The position numbers were made by a program, and so were the translations under genes. Below, one piece after another: positions 10,266 through 19,669 of a stretch of DNA of 64,000 bases. Source of the DNA: Allopseudospirillum japonicum (GTDB taxonomy: Bacteria > Pseudomonadota > Gammaproteobacteria > Pseudomonadales > Halomonadaceae); NCBI RefSeq assembly GCF_900108915.1, contig NZ_FNYH01000001.1, positions 434,001 through 498,000 of the forward strand. The letters are read 5' to 3'. The notes below the pieces were generated by a model. That model searched no databases and was not told the origin of the DNA. It saw only the letters and a program-made list of their open reading frames with translations. Each line of letters starts with the position of its first letter. Positions within the stretch are counted from its first letter, which is position 1.

Positions 10266-13200
10266 GTGCCTGTAGAAGCTCAACGCCTTGCGCGTTTACG
10301 TACCCTTGCGTTACTTGATACGCCAGAAGAAGACGCCTTTAATCGTGTTGTGCGCGTTGCTGCTTATAGTTTTCAAGTCCCTTTTGCTTTTTTTACCTTA
10401 GTAGATGCCGACCGAGTGTGGGCTAAAGCCAGCTTAGGCTTAGGTCAGTGTAGTTTCGTACGCGAACATTCTATTTGCGGTTACACCATCAGCCTGCAAC
10501 AGCCTCTTGTTGTAGAAGATTTAACCCAAGATCCACGCTTCCAACAACTGGATTTAGTCACTCAACAAGGGTTACGTTTTTATGCGGGCATCCCCTTATG
10601 TTTGGAAGGTCATAACCTAGGAACTTTGTGTATTGCAGATACACAAGTTCGTACTTTTAACACTTATGATCTCGCCCATTTGCAGGACTTGGCCGCTTGG
10701 GCACTCGATCTGTTACGCCATCATGAACAAGTCCATACACTAGAAGATGCACAGACACAATTACAAAGCGTACTTACGAGTGCTGCTGATGCAATTATTA
10801 CGCTTGACGAACATGGCTATATTTTGGGTGCTAACCCTGCCTGTGAACATTTATTTGGCTATCCAATTCAAGAGCTTATTGGTATTAAAATCAATGAGCT
10901 TATGCCAAAAAAATATGCTGATGAACATGATTTTTATCTCGCGCGTTATTTAAAAAATCCTAGTAAAAGGCATATTATTGGTATCGGTCGAGAAGTCGAA
11001 GCCTGCCACAAAGATGGTCGTGTTTTTCCAGTACGTTTATCTGTAGGAGAAAATATCTTTCCTGATGGTCGACGCACTTTTACCGGTATTTTACATGATC
11101 TTTCTGAGTTTAATAAAATCAAGCAAGCACTTGAGCAACAAAAAGTATTATTTAATACCATTTTAGAATCTTCCTCCGACCCTATTTTTGCTAAAGATAC
11201 CCAAGGCAACTACTTATTTGCTAATTCTGCAGCACAAAAAATTATGCAAATCAGTATGGATCCCAATACAAGAACATCCATTACCGAAGGGCATCATAGT
11301 TATATATTAACGAATGCTTTAGAAAAAGAACAGCAGGTATTAACACAGCGCCGCACCCTCACCTATGAAAAGACTTTGCGCACGCCAGATCAAGATTATG
11401 TCTTACAACTTACCAAATCCCCTTTAATTGATTCTGAAGGCCAATTACTTGGGTTGGTCGGTGTCGGCCATGATATTAGTCGACGCAAAAAAGTAGAACA
11501 AGAATTAGCAGAAAGCCACCAACGCCTTGAGTTGACACATTCATTGGCTAAGCTTGGGGTGTGGGAATGGAATCTAGAAAAAAATTATTTATGCTGCAAC
11601 CAGCAAATGCTTAACTTATTTAATGTTGTTGGTCAATGGCCTGAATGCATTACCCAGCCAGACGAAATTTTTCAGCTTATTGATCCAAAAGATCATGCGA
11701 GTGTACAAAAAGCACTTGCTTTATGTCTTGAGGGAGAACCACTGGATATTGAATATCGTGTTTCTTATCAAGATGAACAAGGGCAAACACAAACACGCTG
11801 GATATTACAAAGAGGAGATGCTCTAAAAGATACGCAAGCAAATCCTATAGGCATTCTAGTGGGTGTCGTACAAGATATTACGCAAATTAAAACCACCCAA
11901 ATGCAAGCCAAATCACTACAAACGCAACTAGAAACCGCGATTGAAAACATCCCCGATGGATTCGCATTATATAATCAAGATAATATTCTTGTATTATGCA
12001 ATCAAAGATACCGAGAAATTTACCCTTTCGCCGCTTCTGCTATGTATACAGGAAATTCTTTTGAAAATATTATCCGCACTGGCGTCCAGCAAGGCCAATT
12101 TACTGCTGCCTTAGGTCAGGAAGAACACTGGATTGAATGGCGTTTAGCAGAGGCTAAAAAACCTATGTCCAGCTTTATTTATCCTATTGAAGGCAAACGC
12201 TGGATTCAGGTTGCCAATCGTATGATTGATCATTTAGGTTGGGTCAGTGTACAAACAGATATTACAGAACTAAAAGTTGCACAAGAAGCTGCTGAATCGG
12301 CTAATCAAGCAAAGAGTGAATTTTTATCAAGTATGAGCCATGAATTGCGCACGCCAATGAATGCAATTTTAGGTTTTGCTCAATTAATGGAAAATAGTCG
12401 CCGAGAACCCTTGAGCGAACGCCAACGTAAGCAAATACAGCAAATTATTCGCGCAGGCAAACACTTACTAGAGCTTATTAATGAAATTCTAGATTTAGCT
12501 CGGATAGAAACAGGGCGTTTAAGCTTATCACTAGAAAACATTGACTTATACGCAAATATACAGGAAGTTCTTAGCTTGACTCAGCCTCTTGCACAGGCAC
12601 GTCAAATTAAAATTTCACTACAACCTCAAGCCAATAAAAATATTTTTGTTAAAGCGGATTATGTACGCATTAAGCAAATTTTAATCAACTTGGTTTCCAA
12701 CGCTATTAAATATAACCAAGAAAAAGGCCAAGTATTTCTTGATTATAATATTATTGAAGACACTGGAACTTGGGTGCGTATTCACGTTAAAGATACAGGT
12801 CCAGGTTTAACTCAAGAGCAACAAGCCCTTTTATTTCAACCCTTTCAACGCTTGGGTAAAGAAACCAGCGGCATTGAAGGGACTGGAATCGGCTTAAGCA
12901 TTACGCGCCATCTAGTAGAACTTATGGGTGGGCGAATTGGTGTAGCAAGCGTGCCTAATCAAGGGGCTGATTTTTGGTTTGACTTACCTTGTGCAGAGCA
13001 ACAAGCACGCAATCCTCAAGAGGCCGCATTAAACACAACACAAGCCAATACACTGACCCCTAACACCTTATTAAATAAGGTCAGCTTATTATACATAGAA
13101 GATAATCCGCAAAATATTTCTTTAATGCAAGAAATATTACAGGAATATCCGCAGATTCAATTAATAACAGCTTCTCATGCACAGGAAGGCATTCAACTTG

Positions 13201-13442
13201 CACAACATCATCAACCTAAGTTAATTATGATGGATCTCAATCTACCTGAGATGGACGGATTTGCTGCATTTCGTGCCTTACAAATGTACGAAGAAACCCG
13301 ACATATTCCTGTAATTGCCTTAAGTGCTGATGTCATGGAAGCCAGTATTCATAAAGCACAAAAGTTAGGCTTCCATGATTACTTAACTAAGCCTATCGAT
13401 TTACAACGCTTACAAAACATCATCCATGAACTTTTAACCTAA
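10266..13442 (+). CDS. hybrid sensor histidine kinase: GAF, four PAS, HisKA, HATPase, receiver
   Basis: A 1058-residue, apparently soluble hybrid kinase. A GAF domain covers about residues 1-150 (TPEEDAFNRVVRVAA, HSICGYTI, FYAGIPL). PAS domains lie at roughly 165-285, 291-410, 419-545 and 551-675. HisKA carries SMSHELRTPMNAILGF with His692 as phosphoacceptor. The ATPase shows NLVSNAIKYN, DTGPG and GTGIGLSI. A C-terminal receiver begins near 935 with Asp990 in MMDLNLPEMDG and a conserved Lys in LTKPID. The start is GTG, preceded by a weak AAGAGAG. Its stop is 11 bases before the next kinase, so the genes are almost certainly cotranscribed. Multiple PAS domains imply an intracellular redox or ligand signal, but none can be named. 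Confidence 0.9.
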   Translation: MPVEAQRLARLRTLALLDTPEEDAFNRVVRVAAYSFQVPFAFFTLVDADRVWAKASLGLGQCSFVREHSICGYTISLQQPLVVEDLTQDPRFQQLDLVTQQGLRFYAGIPLCLEGHNLGTLCIADTQVRTFNTYDLAHLQDLAAWALDLLRHHEQVHTLEDAQTQLQSVLTSAADAIITLDEHGYILGANPACEHLFGYPIQELIGIKINELMPKKYADEHDFYLARYLKNPSKRHIIGIGREVEACHKDGRVFPVRLSVGENIFPDGRRTFTGILHDLSEFNKIKQALEQQKVLFNTILESSSDPIFAKDTQGNYLFANSAAQKIMQISMDPNTRTSITEGHHSYILTNALEKEQQVLTQRRTLTYEKTLRTPDQDYVLQLTKSPLIDSEGQLLGLVGVGHDISRRKKVEQELAESHQRLELTHSLAKLGVWEWNLEKNYLCCNQQMLNLFNVVGQWPECITQPDEIFQLIDPKDHASVQKALALCLEGEPLDIEYRVSYQDEQGQTQTRWILQRGDALKDTQANPIGILVGVVQDITQIKTTQMQAKSLQTQLETAIENIPDGFALYNQDNILVLCNQRYREIYPFAASAMYTGNSFENIIRTGVQQGQFTAALGQEEHWIEWRLAEAKKPMSSFIYPIEGKRWIQVANRMIDHLGWVSVQTDITELKVAQEAAESANQAKSEFLSSMSHELRTPMNAILGFAQLMENSRREPLSERQRKQIQQIIRAGKHLLELINEILDLARIETGRLSLSLENIDLYANIQEVLSLTQPLAQARQIKISLQPQANKNIFVKADYVRIKQILINLVSNAIKYNQEKGQVFLDYNIIEDTGTWVRIHVKDTGPGLTQEQQALLFQPFQRLGKETSGIEGTGIGLSITRHLVELMGGRIGVASVPNQGADFWFDLPCAEQQARNPQEAALNTTQANTLTPNTLLNKVSLLYIEDNPQNISLMQEILQEYPQIQLITASHAQEGIQLAQHHQPKLIMMDLNLPEMDGFAAFRALQMYEETRHIPVIALSADVMEASIHKAQKLGFHDYLTKPIDLQRLQNIIHELLT

Positions 13443-13452
13443 ATAGGTTTTT

Positions 13453-15996
13453 ATGACTAGCAAATCTAGAATGCTTGGGCATCCAAATACTGCATGGATG
13501 CTGGTCAGCTTTATTGGCATCTTGCTTACTCTAACTGCAATTTTTATTTATAGCACAGATAAGCAACAGACGCTTAATAAACACCTTTACACCCAAGCAC
13601 TGATCTGGAATGCTTACAACTATGAAAAGCAGCAACTAGGTCGCCAAGCGAAAGATTTAGCTTACTGGAGTGAAGCTATTAGAAAACTTTTAATAACACC
13701 AGATCCAACTTGGGCAGATGCTAACATAGGTAGCTATCTACATAAAAATTTTGCTATGGATTTAGTTCTTGTTGCTCAGATGCAGAAGTCGCCTCAATGG
13801 ATGCATTTTTATTATCAGGGCGAAAATTTGATCTGGAATCATCTTTGGTCAGATGTACCTACACAAACACGTTGGCAAAGCGCTTTACAAAATAGTTCTG
13901 AGTTACAGCAAATATTAAAACATAGTTTACACCCCCTCTATATTAGCAATAAAAAATATTATGCTGGTTTAGTAGAAATCGACCAAGTACTTTATCTTGC
14001 TGCTGGTTTTACTTTCCAACCAGATTTACCACTTGATTTAGCATTTGACTCTGAAAGTGAAATTACAGGTATATATGAAGATAAGATATTAATCCTTGCT
14101 AAAAGGCTAGATCAGAACTTCCTTCCTTTAATCAAAAGCAATTTTTTATTACAAGAAGCCAAAGTAAAAAGGTTTCCACATCAGGCACAGTTAAAAAACT
14201 TACCGATACAGAATAATCAAATTCTTTTAGGGCAGACTCAAAACGAAGCAATATTTATTGATTTTCACCCACGAGCAGAAGCACATACTTGGATGAATAA
14301 AATCTCTTACATAGGGATCAGTTTGGTTTTTATTTGCTTAGCTTTTGGCCTTTATTTATGGACACGAATTTACAAACTGAATTTAAACTACCAGTCTGTC
14401 AACCAAAAACTAATTATTGAAAATCAAAGGCGATGCCATACAGAAAAAGCACTTAACCAATTTAAGTCTAGCTTAGAAAAGCAAGTAAAAGAGCGAACTT
14501 TGGCGTTAGAAGAACAAAAAAATTACCTTAGCTCTATTATTCTAAATATTTCAGAAGCTATTATTATTACGAATCAGCAAGGCAAAATTTTATCCAGTAA
14601 TGCGATGGGATACCAGCTCTTTAGCACTTATCGGGAAACTTTACTAGAGCTTAATATTCAGCAGCTGATTACCAGCTCACAACACCCTGTAAGCTTTGAT
14701 TTTATCAAAAACAAGCTATTTGAAATAGAATTCTGTCAACTTTATGCTATTACTGCAGAAAACCAGCATTTGCCTATTGATTTAAGCTTAACTGAATTAC
14801 GTACGCAAAGAGGGATAGAATACGTCTTAATTATTCGTGATATTTCTTTAGAGTTTGCCTTGCAAGCAGCAAAAGAACAAGCAGCTCAAGGGCTCGCTTA
14901 TATTCTTGAGAATACAGACGAAGCGTATCTTGTCTTGGATAAACAAGGTATCCTTCAAGAGGTCAATACGGCCTTCTGCCACCTTGTTCATCAAGAGAAA
15001 AAATATTTGTTAGGGCTTAAACTCTCACAAGCTCTATATCCAAATGTCGATCAAATACCACCTGAAATTAACTTATGGCTAGAGACTGTACAACATAAAG
15101 GGCATGGGCATTATCAATTACAGCTTGAAGTAGGCCATACTTGTATTTATTGCTCTGTACTCGCTACTCCGATTCTTAATGATGCAGATGAGTTTAACGG
15201 TTCTTTTGCTTTTATTCGTGATATTAGTGCCCAACAAAGATATGCGGAATCTTTGCGTGTAGCGCGTGATGCGGCTGAGCAAGCAAACCGTGCTAAAACA
15301 GAGTTTTTATCCAGTATGAGTCATGAATTGCGGACACCAATGAATGCTATTTTAGGTTTTGCACAACTTTTAAAAGACTCACGACGCGAACCTTTAAGCT
15401 CACGCCAACTGAAACAAGTCGAATATATTTTAAATTCAGGTCAACATTTGCTAACGCTTATTGATGAGGTCCTTAATCTTGCTCAAATTGAAGCAGGTCA
15501 CTTAAGCTTAAAACCTGAGGCTGTTCATTTATCTGAGCTCATTATTCAAGTCATCGAATTAACACAGGTGTTACAGGCTCGCTTCCAAGTCAAGGTACAT
15601 TTTACTCCAGCGTCAGAAATACCCTTATTTTATTTAGATCCTGTAAGGTTGAAGCAAATCTTATTAAACCTTCTTTCCAATGCCATCAAATATAACCAAG
15701 TTAATGGTGAGGTTCATATTCAGGTACAGCTTGATACACAAGATTTAATTATACGTGTCCAAGATACAGGAATAGGGATGTCCCCAACACAGATCAATAA
15801 AATGTTTGAGCCTTTTCAACGTTTAGGTCAAGAACATACCCAAATTGAAGGGACAGGCATTGGCTTAAGTATTACACAGCGCTTGGTCCGTGCAATGCAG
15901 GGCCGTATTCAAGTGCAAAGTGAAGTGCACCAGGGGACTTGCATCCAAGTGTGTCTCCCTTTAACGAGTATTTTAGTGAAAGACTTGCAAGCCTAA
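13453..15996 (+). CDS. membrane sensor histidine kinase with periplasmic CHASE4-like sensor, two PAS, HisKA, HATPase
   Basis: 847 residues. A transmembrane segment at about 14-33 and another at about 283-302 bracket a roughly 250-residue periplasmic domain resembling CHASE4 (KDLAYWSEAIRKLL). A coiled coil (about 310-350), two PAS domains (about 355-475 and 485-605), HisKA (SMSHELRTPMNAILGF, His624) and HATPase (NLLSNAIKYN, DTGIGMS, GTGIGLSI) follow. It has no receiver. Its HisKA segment closely matches that of the upstream kinase, including a shared SRREPLS stretch, which suggests paralogy. The downstream HD-GYP regulator is a natural phosphoacceptor, but this is inference from position. Confidence 0.88.
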   Translation: MTSKSRMLGHPNTAWMLVSFIGILLTLTAIFIYSTDKQQTLNKHLYTQALIWNAYNYEKQQLGRQAKDLAYWSEAIRKLLITPDPTWADANIGSYLHKNFAMDLVLVAQMQKSPQWMHFYYQGENLIWNHLWSDVPTQTRWQSALQNSSELQQILKHSLHPLYISNKKYYAGLVEIDQVLYLAAGFTFQPDLPLDLAFDSESEITGIYEDKILILAKRLDQNFLPLIKSNFLLQEAKVKRFPHQAQLKNLPIQNNQILLGQTQNEAIFIDFHPRAEAHTWMNKISYIGISLVFICLAFGLYLWTRIYKLNLNYQSVNQKLIIENQRRCHTEKALNQFKSSLEKQVKERTLALEEQKNYLSSIILNISEAIIITNQQGKILSSNAMGYQLFSTYRETLLELNIQQLITSSQHPVSFDFIKNKLFEIEFCQLYAITAENQHLPIDLSLTELRTQRGIEYVLIIRDISLEFALQAAKEQAAQGLAYILENTDEAYLVLDKQGILQEVNTAFCHLVHQEKKYLLGLKLSQALYPNVDQIPPEINLWLETVQHKGHGHYQLQLEVGHTCIYCSVLATPILNDADEFNGSFAFIRDISAQQRYAESLRVARDAAEQANRAKTEFLSSMSHELRTPMNAILGFAQLLKDSRREPLSSRQLKQVEYILNSGQHLLTLIDEVLNLAQIEAGHLSLKPEAVHLSELIIQVIELTQVLQARFQVKVHFTPASEIPLFYLDPVRLKQILLNLLSNAIKYNQVNGEVHIQVQLDTQDLIIRVQDTGIGMSPTQINKMFEPFQRLGQEHTQIEGTGIGLSITQRLVRAMQGRIQVQSEVHQGTCIQVCLPLTSILVKDLQA

Positions 15997-16048
15997 GAGA
16001 GCTTTTTTAAGCTAAGGTCTTTTGTCTTCCTTGTTGCAGGATGTTTTC

Positions 16049-17146
16049 ATGCCTACGCCCGATTTAAGCCAAGCGCCAATTCTCATTGTGGATGACAATC
16101 CCGCGAACCTTGCTTTATTGGAAGATGTACTTTACGAAGCTGGGTATGATGTTGTTACTAGTTTATCCGATCCACGCGAAGTCATGCCTTTAATTCGCTC
16201 TACAACCTCTATCGATTTGATTTTACTTGATATTCGTATGCCGCATTTAAGTGGCATTCAAGTACTAGAACAGCTCAGTGCTCATTATGAACAAGATCCA
16301 GGTGCCATGCCGCCTGTGATTGTCTTAACAGCACAAACAGACGAACAAACGCGCCAGCAGGCCTTGTCTGCAGGTGCACGTGATTTTCTCACCAAGCCTT
16401 TCGCACATTGGGAAGTCGAACTACGCATCCGTAATCATTTAAATGCACGCGCACACTATAACCAAAATCGCTTATATAGCCAGCATTTAGAAAGTCTCGT
16501 CACTGAACGAACCCATGAGGTTAAAGAGACACAATTGGAGATTGTACGTCGCTTGGCACGCGCCGGTGAGTATCGGGACAACGAAACTGGGATGCATGTC
16601 ATTCGCATGAGTAAAATGTGTCAGCAACTAGCCAAGCTGGCACAATGTGATGACGATTTTTGCGAAATGATTTTATTTGCTAGCCCGTTACACGATTTGG
16701 GTAAAATTGGTATCCCTGATGCTATCTTGCTTAAACCTGGACGACTGACAGAAGATGAATTTAAGATCATGCGCCAACATGCACAAATTGGTCATGATAT
16801 TCTTAAAGACCATCCAGCGCCCTTACTACAAATGGCTGCACGCATTGCCATTACACACCATGAAAAGTGGGATGGCTCCGGTTATCCACATCAGCTCGCA
16901 GGCGAGGATATCCCACTCGAGGGCAGAATCAGTGCTATTTGTGATGTATTTGATGCTTTGATGTCCGAGCGTCCTTATAAAAAAGCCTGGCCTGAAGCAA
17001 AAGCCGTGCAGCTTCTCAAAGATGAGGCAGGCCGCCATTTTGATCCTCATTTAGTCGCTTTGTTTCTTGATCATCTTGAAAGCATGCAACAAATACGCGC
17101 CCAATATGCAGATACGGGCGAGGCTTTTATTACCCTAGTCTCCTAG
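16049..17146 (+). CDS. response regulator with HD-GYP c-di-GMP phosphodiesterase domain
   Basis: About 365 residues. The N-terminal receiver shows ILIVDDNPANL, phosphoacceptor Asp in LLDIRMPHLSG, and FLTKPF. A short coiled linker (TERTHEVKETQLEIVRRLARAGE split across about residues 155-180) leads to the HD-GYP domain with HDLGKIGIPD, HAQIGH and HHEKWDGSGYP. Such proteins hydrolyse c-di-GMP. I choose ATG 16049 (AGGA about 8 bases upstream); a TTG-started frame begins at 16022. It is third in the signalling cluster, so output is likely c-di-GMP-linked behaviour such as motility or attachment. Its end overlaps the convergent GNAT gene by four bases. Confidence 0.92.
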   Translation: MPTPDLSQAPILIVDDNPANLALLEDVLYEAGYDVVTSLSDPREVMPLIRSTTSIDLILLDIRMPHLSGIQVLEQLSAHYEQDPGAMPPVIVLTAQTDEQTRQQALSAGARDFLTKPFAHWEVELRIRNHLNARAHYNQNRLYSQHLESLVTERTHEVKETQLEIVRRLARAGEYRDNETGMHVIRMSKMCQQLAKLAQCDDDFCEMILFASPLHDLGKIGIPDAILLKPGRLTEDEFKIMRQHAQIGHDILKDHPAPLLQMAARIAITHHEKWDGSGYPHQLAGEDIPLEGRISAICDVFDALMSERPYKKAWPEAKAVQLLKDEAGRHFDPHLVALFLDHLESMQQIRAQYADTGEAFITLVS

Positions 17147-17664
17147 GGGGCATCTCGTCCTAAAATGGACAGATCACATTGACGCTCACCTAACTGAGCA
17201 ACGTGAGGTAACTGCCCCCAAAGCCTAAAACCCTCGCTCGTAAAAAGACCTAAACTTGGTGTGTTGTGACTAAAAATATAAGCGACTAGTTTGCTCACCC
17301 CTAATAAGGGGGCTCGTTGTAAGGCATCTTTTAACAATTGGCGACCTATGCCTTGGCCTCTTGCCTCGGATGCAATGTACAGACTGAGCTCTGTGGTTTT
17401 GGCATAAGCAGGACGCCCATAAAAATCTTCGAAACTGATCCAGCCCGCTAAGGGTGCATAAGAATCTTCTTGAGCGACAAGCAGAGGGCGGCGCTCAGGA
17501 GTGTGACGATGGAACCAATCACGACGTGCATCCACACTAACAGGCTGAGTATCTGCGGTTGCCAAACCTTCGGGAATACTTTGGTTGTAAATAGCCACAA
17601 TGGATTCTAAATCATCATAGCGTGCATAACGTATTAACAAGCGTGTTTTTCCTTTTGACGACAA
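17143..17664 (-). CDS. GNAT family N-acetyltransferase, phosphinothricin-acetyltransferase-like
   Basis: A 173-residue acetyl-CoA-dependent N-acetyltransferase. It begins with IRYARYDDLESIVAIYNQ, typical of the Pat/MnaT group. The acetyl-CoA pocket is formed around SLYIASEARGQGIGRQLL (Q/RxxGxG/A). The C-terminal GLFTSEGFRLWG is the usual GNAT end. The substrate cannot be read from sequence; relatives act on phosphinothricin, methionine sulfoximine or other amino-acid analogues. Its start is one base after the yaaR-like gene, suggesting cotranscription. Confidence 0.85.
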   Translation of the reverse strand: MSSKGKTRLLIRYARYDDLESIVAIYNQSIPEGLATADTQPVSVDARRDWFHRHTPERRPLLVAQEDSYAPLAGWISFEDFYGRPAYAKTTELSLYIASEARGQGIGRQLLKDALQRAPLLGVSKLVAYIFSHNTPSLGLFTSEGFRLWGQLPHVAQLGERQCDLSILGRDAP

Positions 17665-17665
17665 G

Positions 17666-18136
17666 TTAAGAAAGTAAATCTACCACCAAGCCTTTAATCT
17701 GCACGACGCGCCGTGTGATAGCAACGCGATCTTTTTGTTCTTGAAGGACTAAATCCAGCAGGTGCGTTGCGTCTTCATCCAAGGTCCGGATAATTTGGTG
17801 TCTATCTTGCGCTTGCCAGCCTGGTCCCAAATTATCAATCGCAAAGCCTTGTTGGGTGACTTTTTTCACAATCGAAGCCAGCAAGGCACGAAATACTTCT
17901 AGATTTCCCAAGGTAGGGTTACGTTCTAACTCGTCCCCCGCTTTACTCAAAGCCTCTTGCATGCGCCCCAATTCAACCCGCAAAGGCACAGCCTGATGTG
18001 TATTGACTTGTTGCGTCAGGTGATCACTAAAAGAAACACTTTCTTCTATATCTTCGGCATGTTCTGCATGACGCTGGCCTATACGTCCACTTTTACGTTC
18101 ATTACGTAAAGATTTGAGTTTATCGTTAATTTGCAC
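17666..18136 (-). CDS. YaaR-like protein (DUF327)
   Basis: A 156-residue, charged, mainly helical protein. The C-terminal region (residues about 70-156, with NPTLGNLEVFRALLASIVKK and DLVLQEQKDRVAITRRV) matches the layout of the YaaR/DUF327 family, whose role is unknown. The N-terminal 50 residues are polar and probably disordered. No signal peptide or membrane segment. It lies between mltF and the GNAT gene with gaps under 20 bases. The family assignment is by eye. Confidence 0.65.
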   Translation of the reverse strand: MQINDKLKSLRNERKSGRIGQRHAEHAEDIEESVSFSDHLTQQVNTHQAVPLRVELGRMQEALSKAGDELERNPTLGNLEVFRALLASIVKKVTQQGFAIDNLGPGWQAQDRHQIIRTLDEDATHLLDLVLQEQKDRVAITRRVVQIKGLVVDLLS

Positions 18137-18154
18137 CTGAGATCCTCACAGAGC

Positions 18155-19636
18155 TTATAAAATCGGTGGCACTATACTAAAGGCTTGATCTGCCTGAATA
18201 TCAACACTACGTTGCTGTAGCTGATCCAACAGATTTTCCTGTGTACGATAATACCACTGTAAAATCTCATGGTAACGACGAATATTACGCACATAAATCA
18301 CAGGTGCACCACCACGTGCGTAACCATAGCGCGTTTGTGAATACCACTGACGGTATTGTAATAAAGGCAAGTGCTCGCTAACATCCTGCCAAAGATCTGG
18401 ATTTTTACCTTGGGACTGGGTGAGAATGCGCGCGTCTTCCAAATGCCCCAAACCTATATTATAAGCAGCCAGTGCCATATACGTTCGGTCTGGTTCAGCA
18501 ATACGTTCAGGTAAGCGCTCAATTAAATGACGTAAATAACCTGCACCACCAAAAATACTTTGTTTAGGATCACGCCTATCTTCTACCCCCATTTGCCGAG
18601 CTGTTGCATGCGTTAGCATCATGAGTCCTTTCACCAAGGTGGGTGAAACTGCATCGGGACGCCAGTGCGATTCTTGATAAGCCACCGCGGCCAACAGCAA
18701 CCAATCAAAATCATACTTTTGTGCCGCCGCTTGGAAAAGATGAAGATATTCAGGCAAACGCCCTTCCACATGTTTTAAAAAATATTGCGCGCCGACATAA
18801 CCAAAATAGCGTTCATGGCCAAAATAATGCTCATATAAGGTATTTAAATGGCCATTTTGCCGCTGTTGCGCCAAGAATGTATTCAGTGCATCAATGAGGC
18901 TCGTTTCTGCATGGGGAAGGCTCATCCAGACCAAGGACATAGGCTCTTGTAATGTAAAAGCCGCCGCTACTTGGGGGAAAAACCAGCGATTGGCCACCCA
19001 TTCATGGATATTAATAATGGCATAATCTAGTTCGCCGGCTTGGATTCTTTGTAATAAGTCGCTAGCTTCAAGCTCGCGGGTTTCTTTCCATGTAAGATTT
19101 TTATAAGTTTCTTGCCATTTTCTTAATAAATCTGCGTGTTTTGTTCCAGCAACGACTGCAAGATTTTGCCCAGCTAAATCAGCAACATCTTTCGGAACAG
19201 AAGCACCACGTCGATAAACAACCTGTGGCTGCACTTTAATCACAGGGTGTGTTAGTGCAAAAGTATGTAGACGTTTTGGCGTAATGGCGACTCCCGCAGC
19301 AGCTAAATCTGCTTGCCCTTTACTCAAACGGGTTTCGATATCTTCAATACTTGGGCTGGTGATGACTTCTAAAGTAAGCCCTTGCTGCTGCGCAAAGGCT
19401 TTTAACAGATCGTATTCAAAGCCTGCCGGACCATCGCGACCTTCATAATAAGTCACAGATGTATTACGCATGAGCACGCGCAATACACCTGTTTCTTGGA
19501 TTTGTTCTAGTTGGCTTTTTTGCAGCTGTGGGCTACAACTTCCTACAGCCGCCAGCCCCACCATAGCTCCTATCAAAAACCCTAAGGGATGGCGTGGATT
19601 AAACAAACGTTTTAACCAGAGAATCCAAGATACCAT
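18155..19636 (-). CDS. mltF: membrane-bound lytic murein transglycosylase F
   Basis: A 493-residue exported protein. The N-terminal hydrophobic segment ends AAVGSCS, a possible lipobox or a signal cleavage site. A solute-binding family 3-like domain covers about residues 40-280. The SLT lytic transglycosylase domain follows at about 300-460, with AVAYQESHW (catalytic Glu), GLMMLTHATARQMGV and AAYNIGLGHL. It cleaves glycan strands to 1,6-anhydromuramyl products; MltF also binds muropeptides through its regulatory domain. It is first in a three-gene minus-strand group. Confidence 0.93.
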   Translation of the reverse strand: MVSWILWLKRLFNPRHPLGFLIGAMVGLAAVGSCSPQLQKSQLEQIQETGVLRVLMRNTSVTYYEGRDGPAGFEYDLLKAFAQQQGLTLEVITSPSIEDIETRLSKGQADLAAAGVAITPKRLHTFALTHPVIKVQPQVVYRRGASVPKDVADLAGQNLAVVAGTKHADLLRKWQETYKNLTWKETRELEASDLLQRIQAGELDYAIINIHEWVANRWFFPQVAAAFTLQEPMSLVWMSLPHAETSLIDALNTFLAQQRQNGHLNTLYEHYFGHERYFGYVGAQYFLKHVEGRLPEYLHLFQAAAQKYDFDWLLLAAVAYQESHWRPDAVSPTLVKGLMMLTHATARQMGVEDRRDPKQSIFGGAGYLRHLIERLPERIAEPDRTYMALAAYNIGLGHLEDARILTQSQGKNPDLWQDVSEHLPLLQYRQWYSQTRYGYARGGAPVIYVRNIRRYHEILQWYYRTQENLLDQLQQRSVDIQADQAFSIVPPIL

Positions 19637-19669
19637 GCAAATTCTTTAATGACCTTTATGACTTATTGA

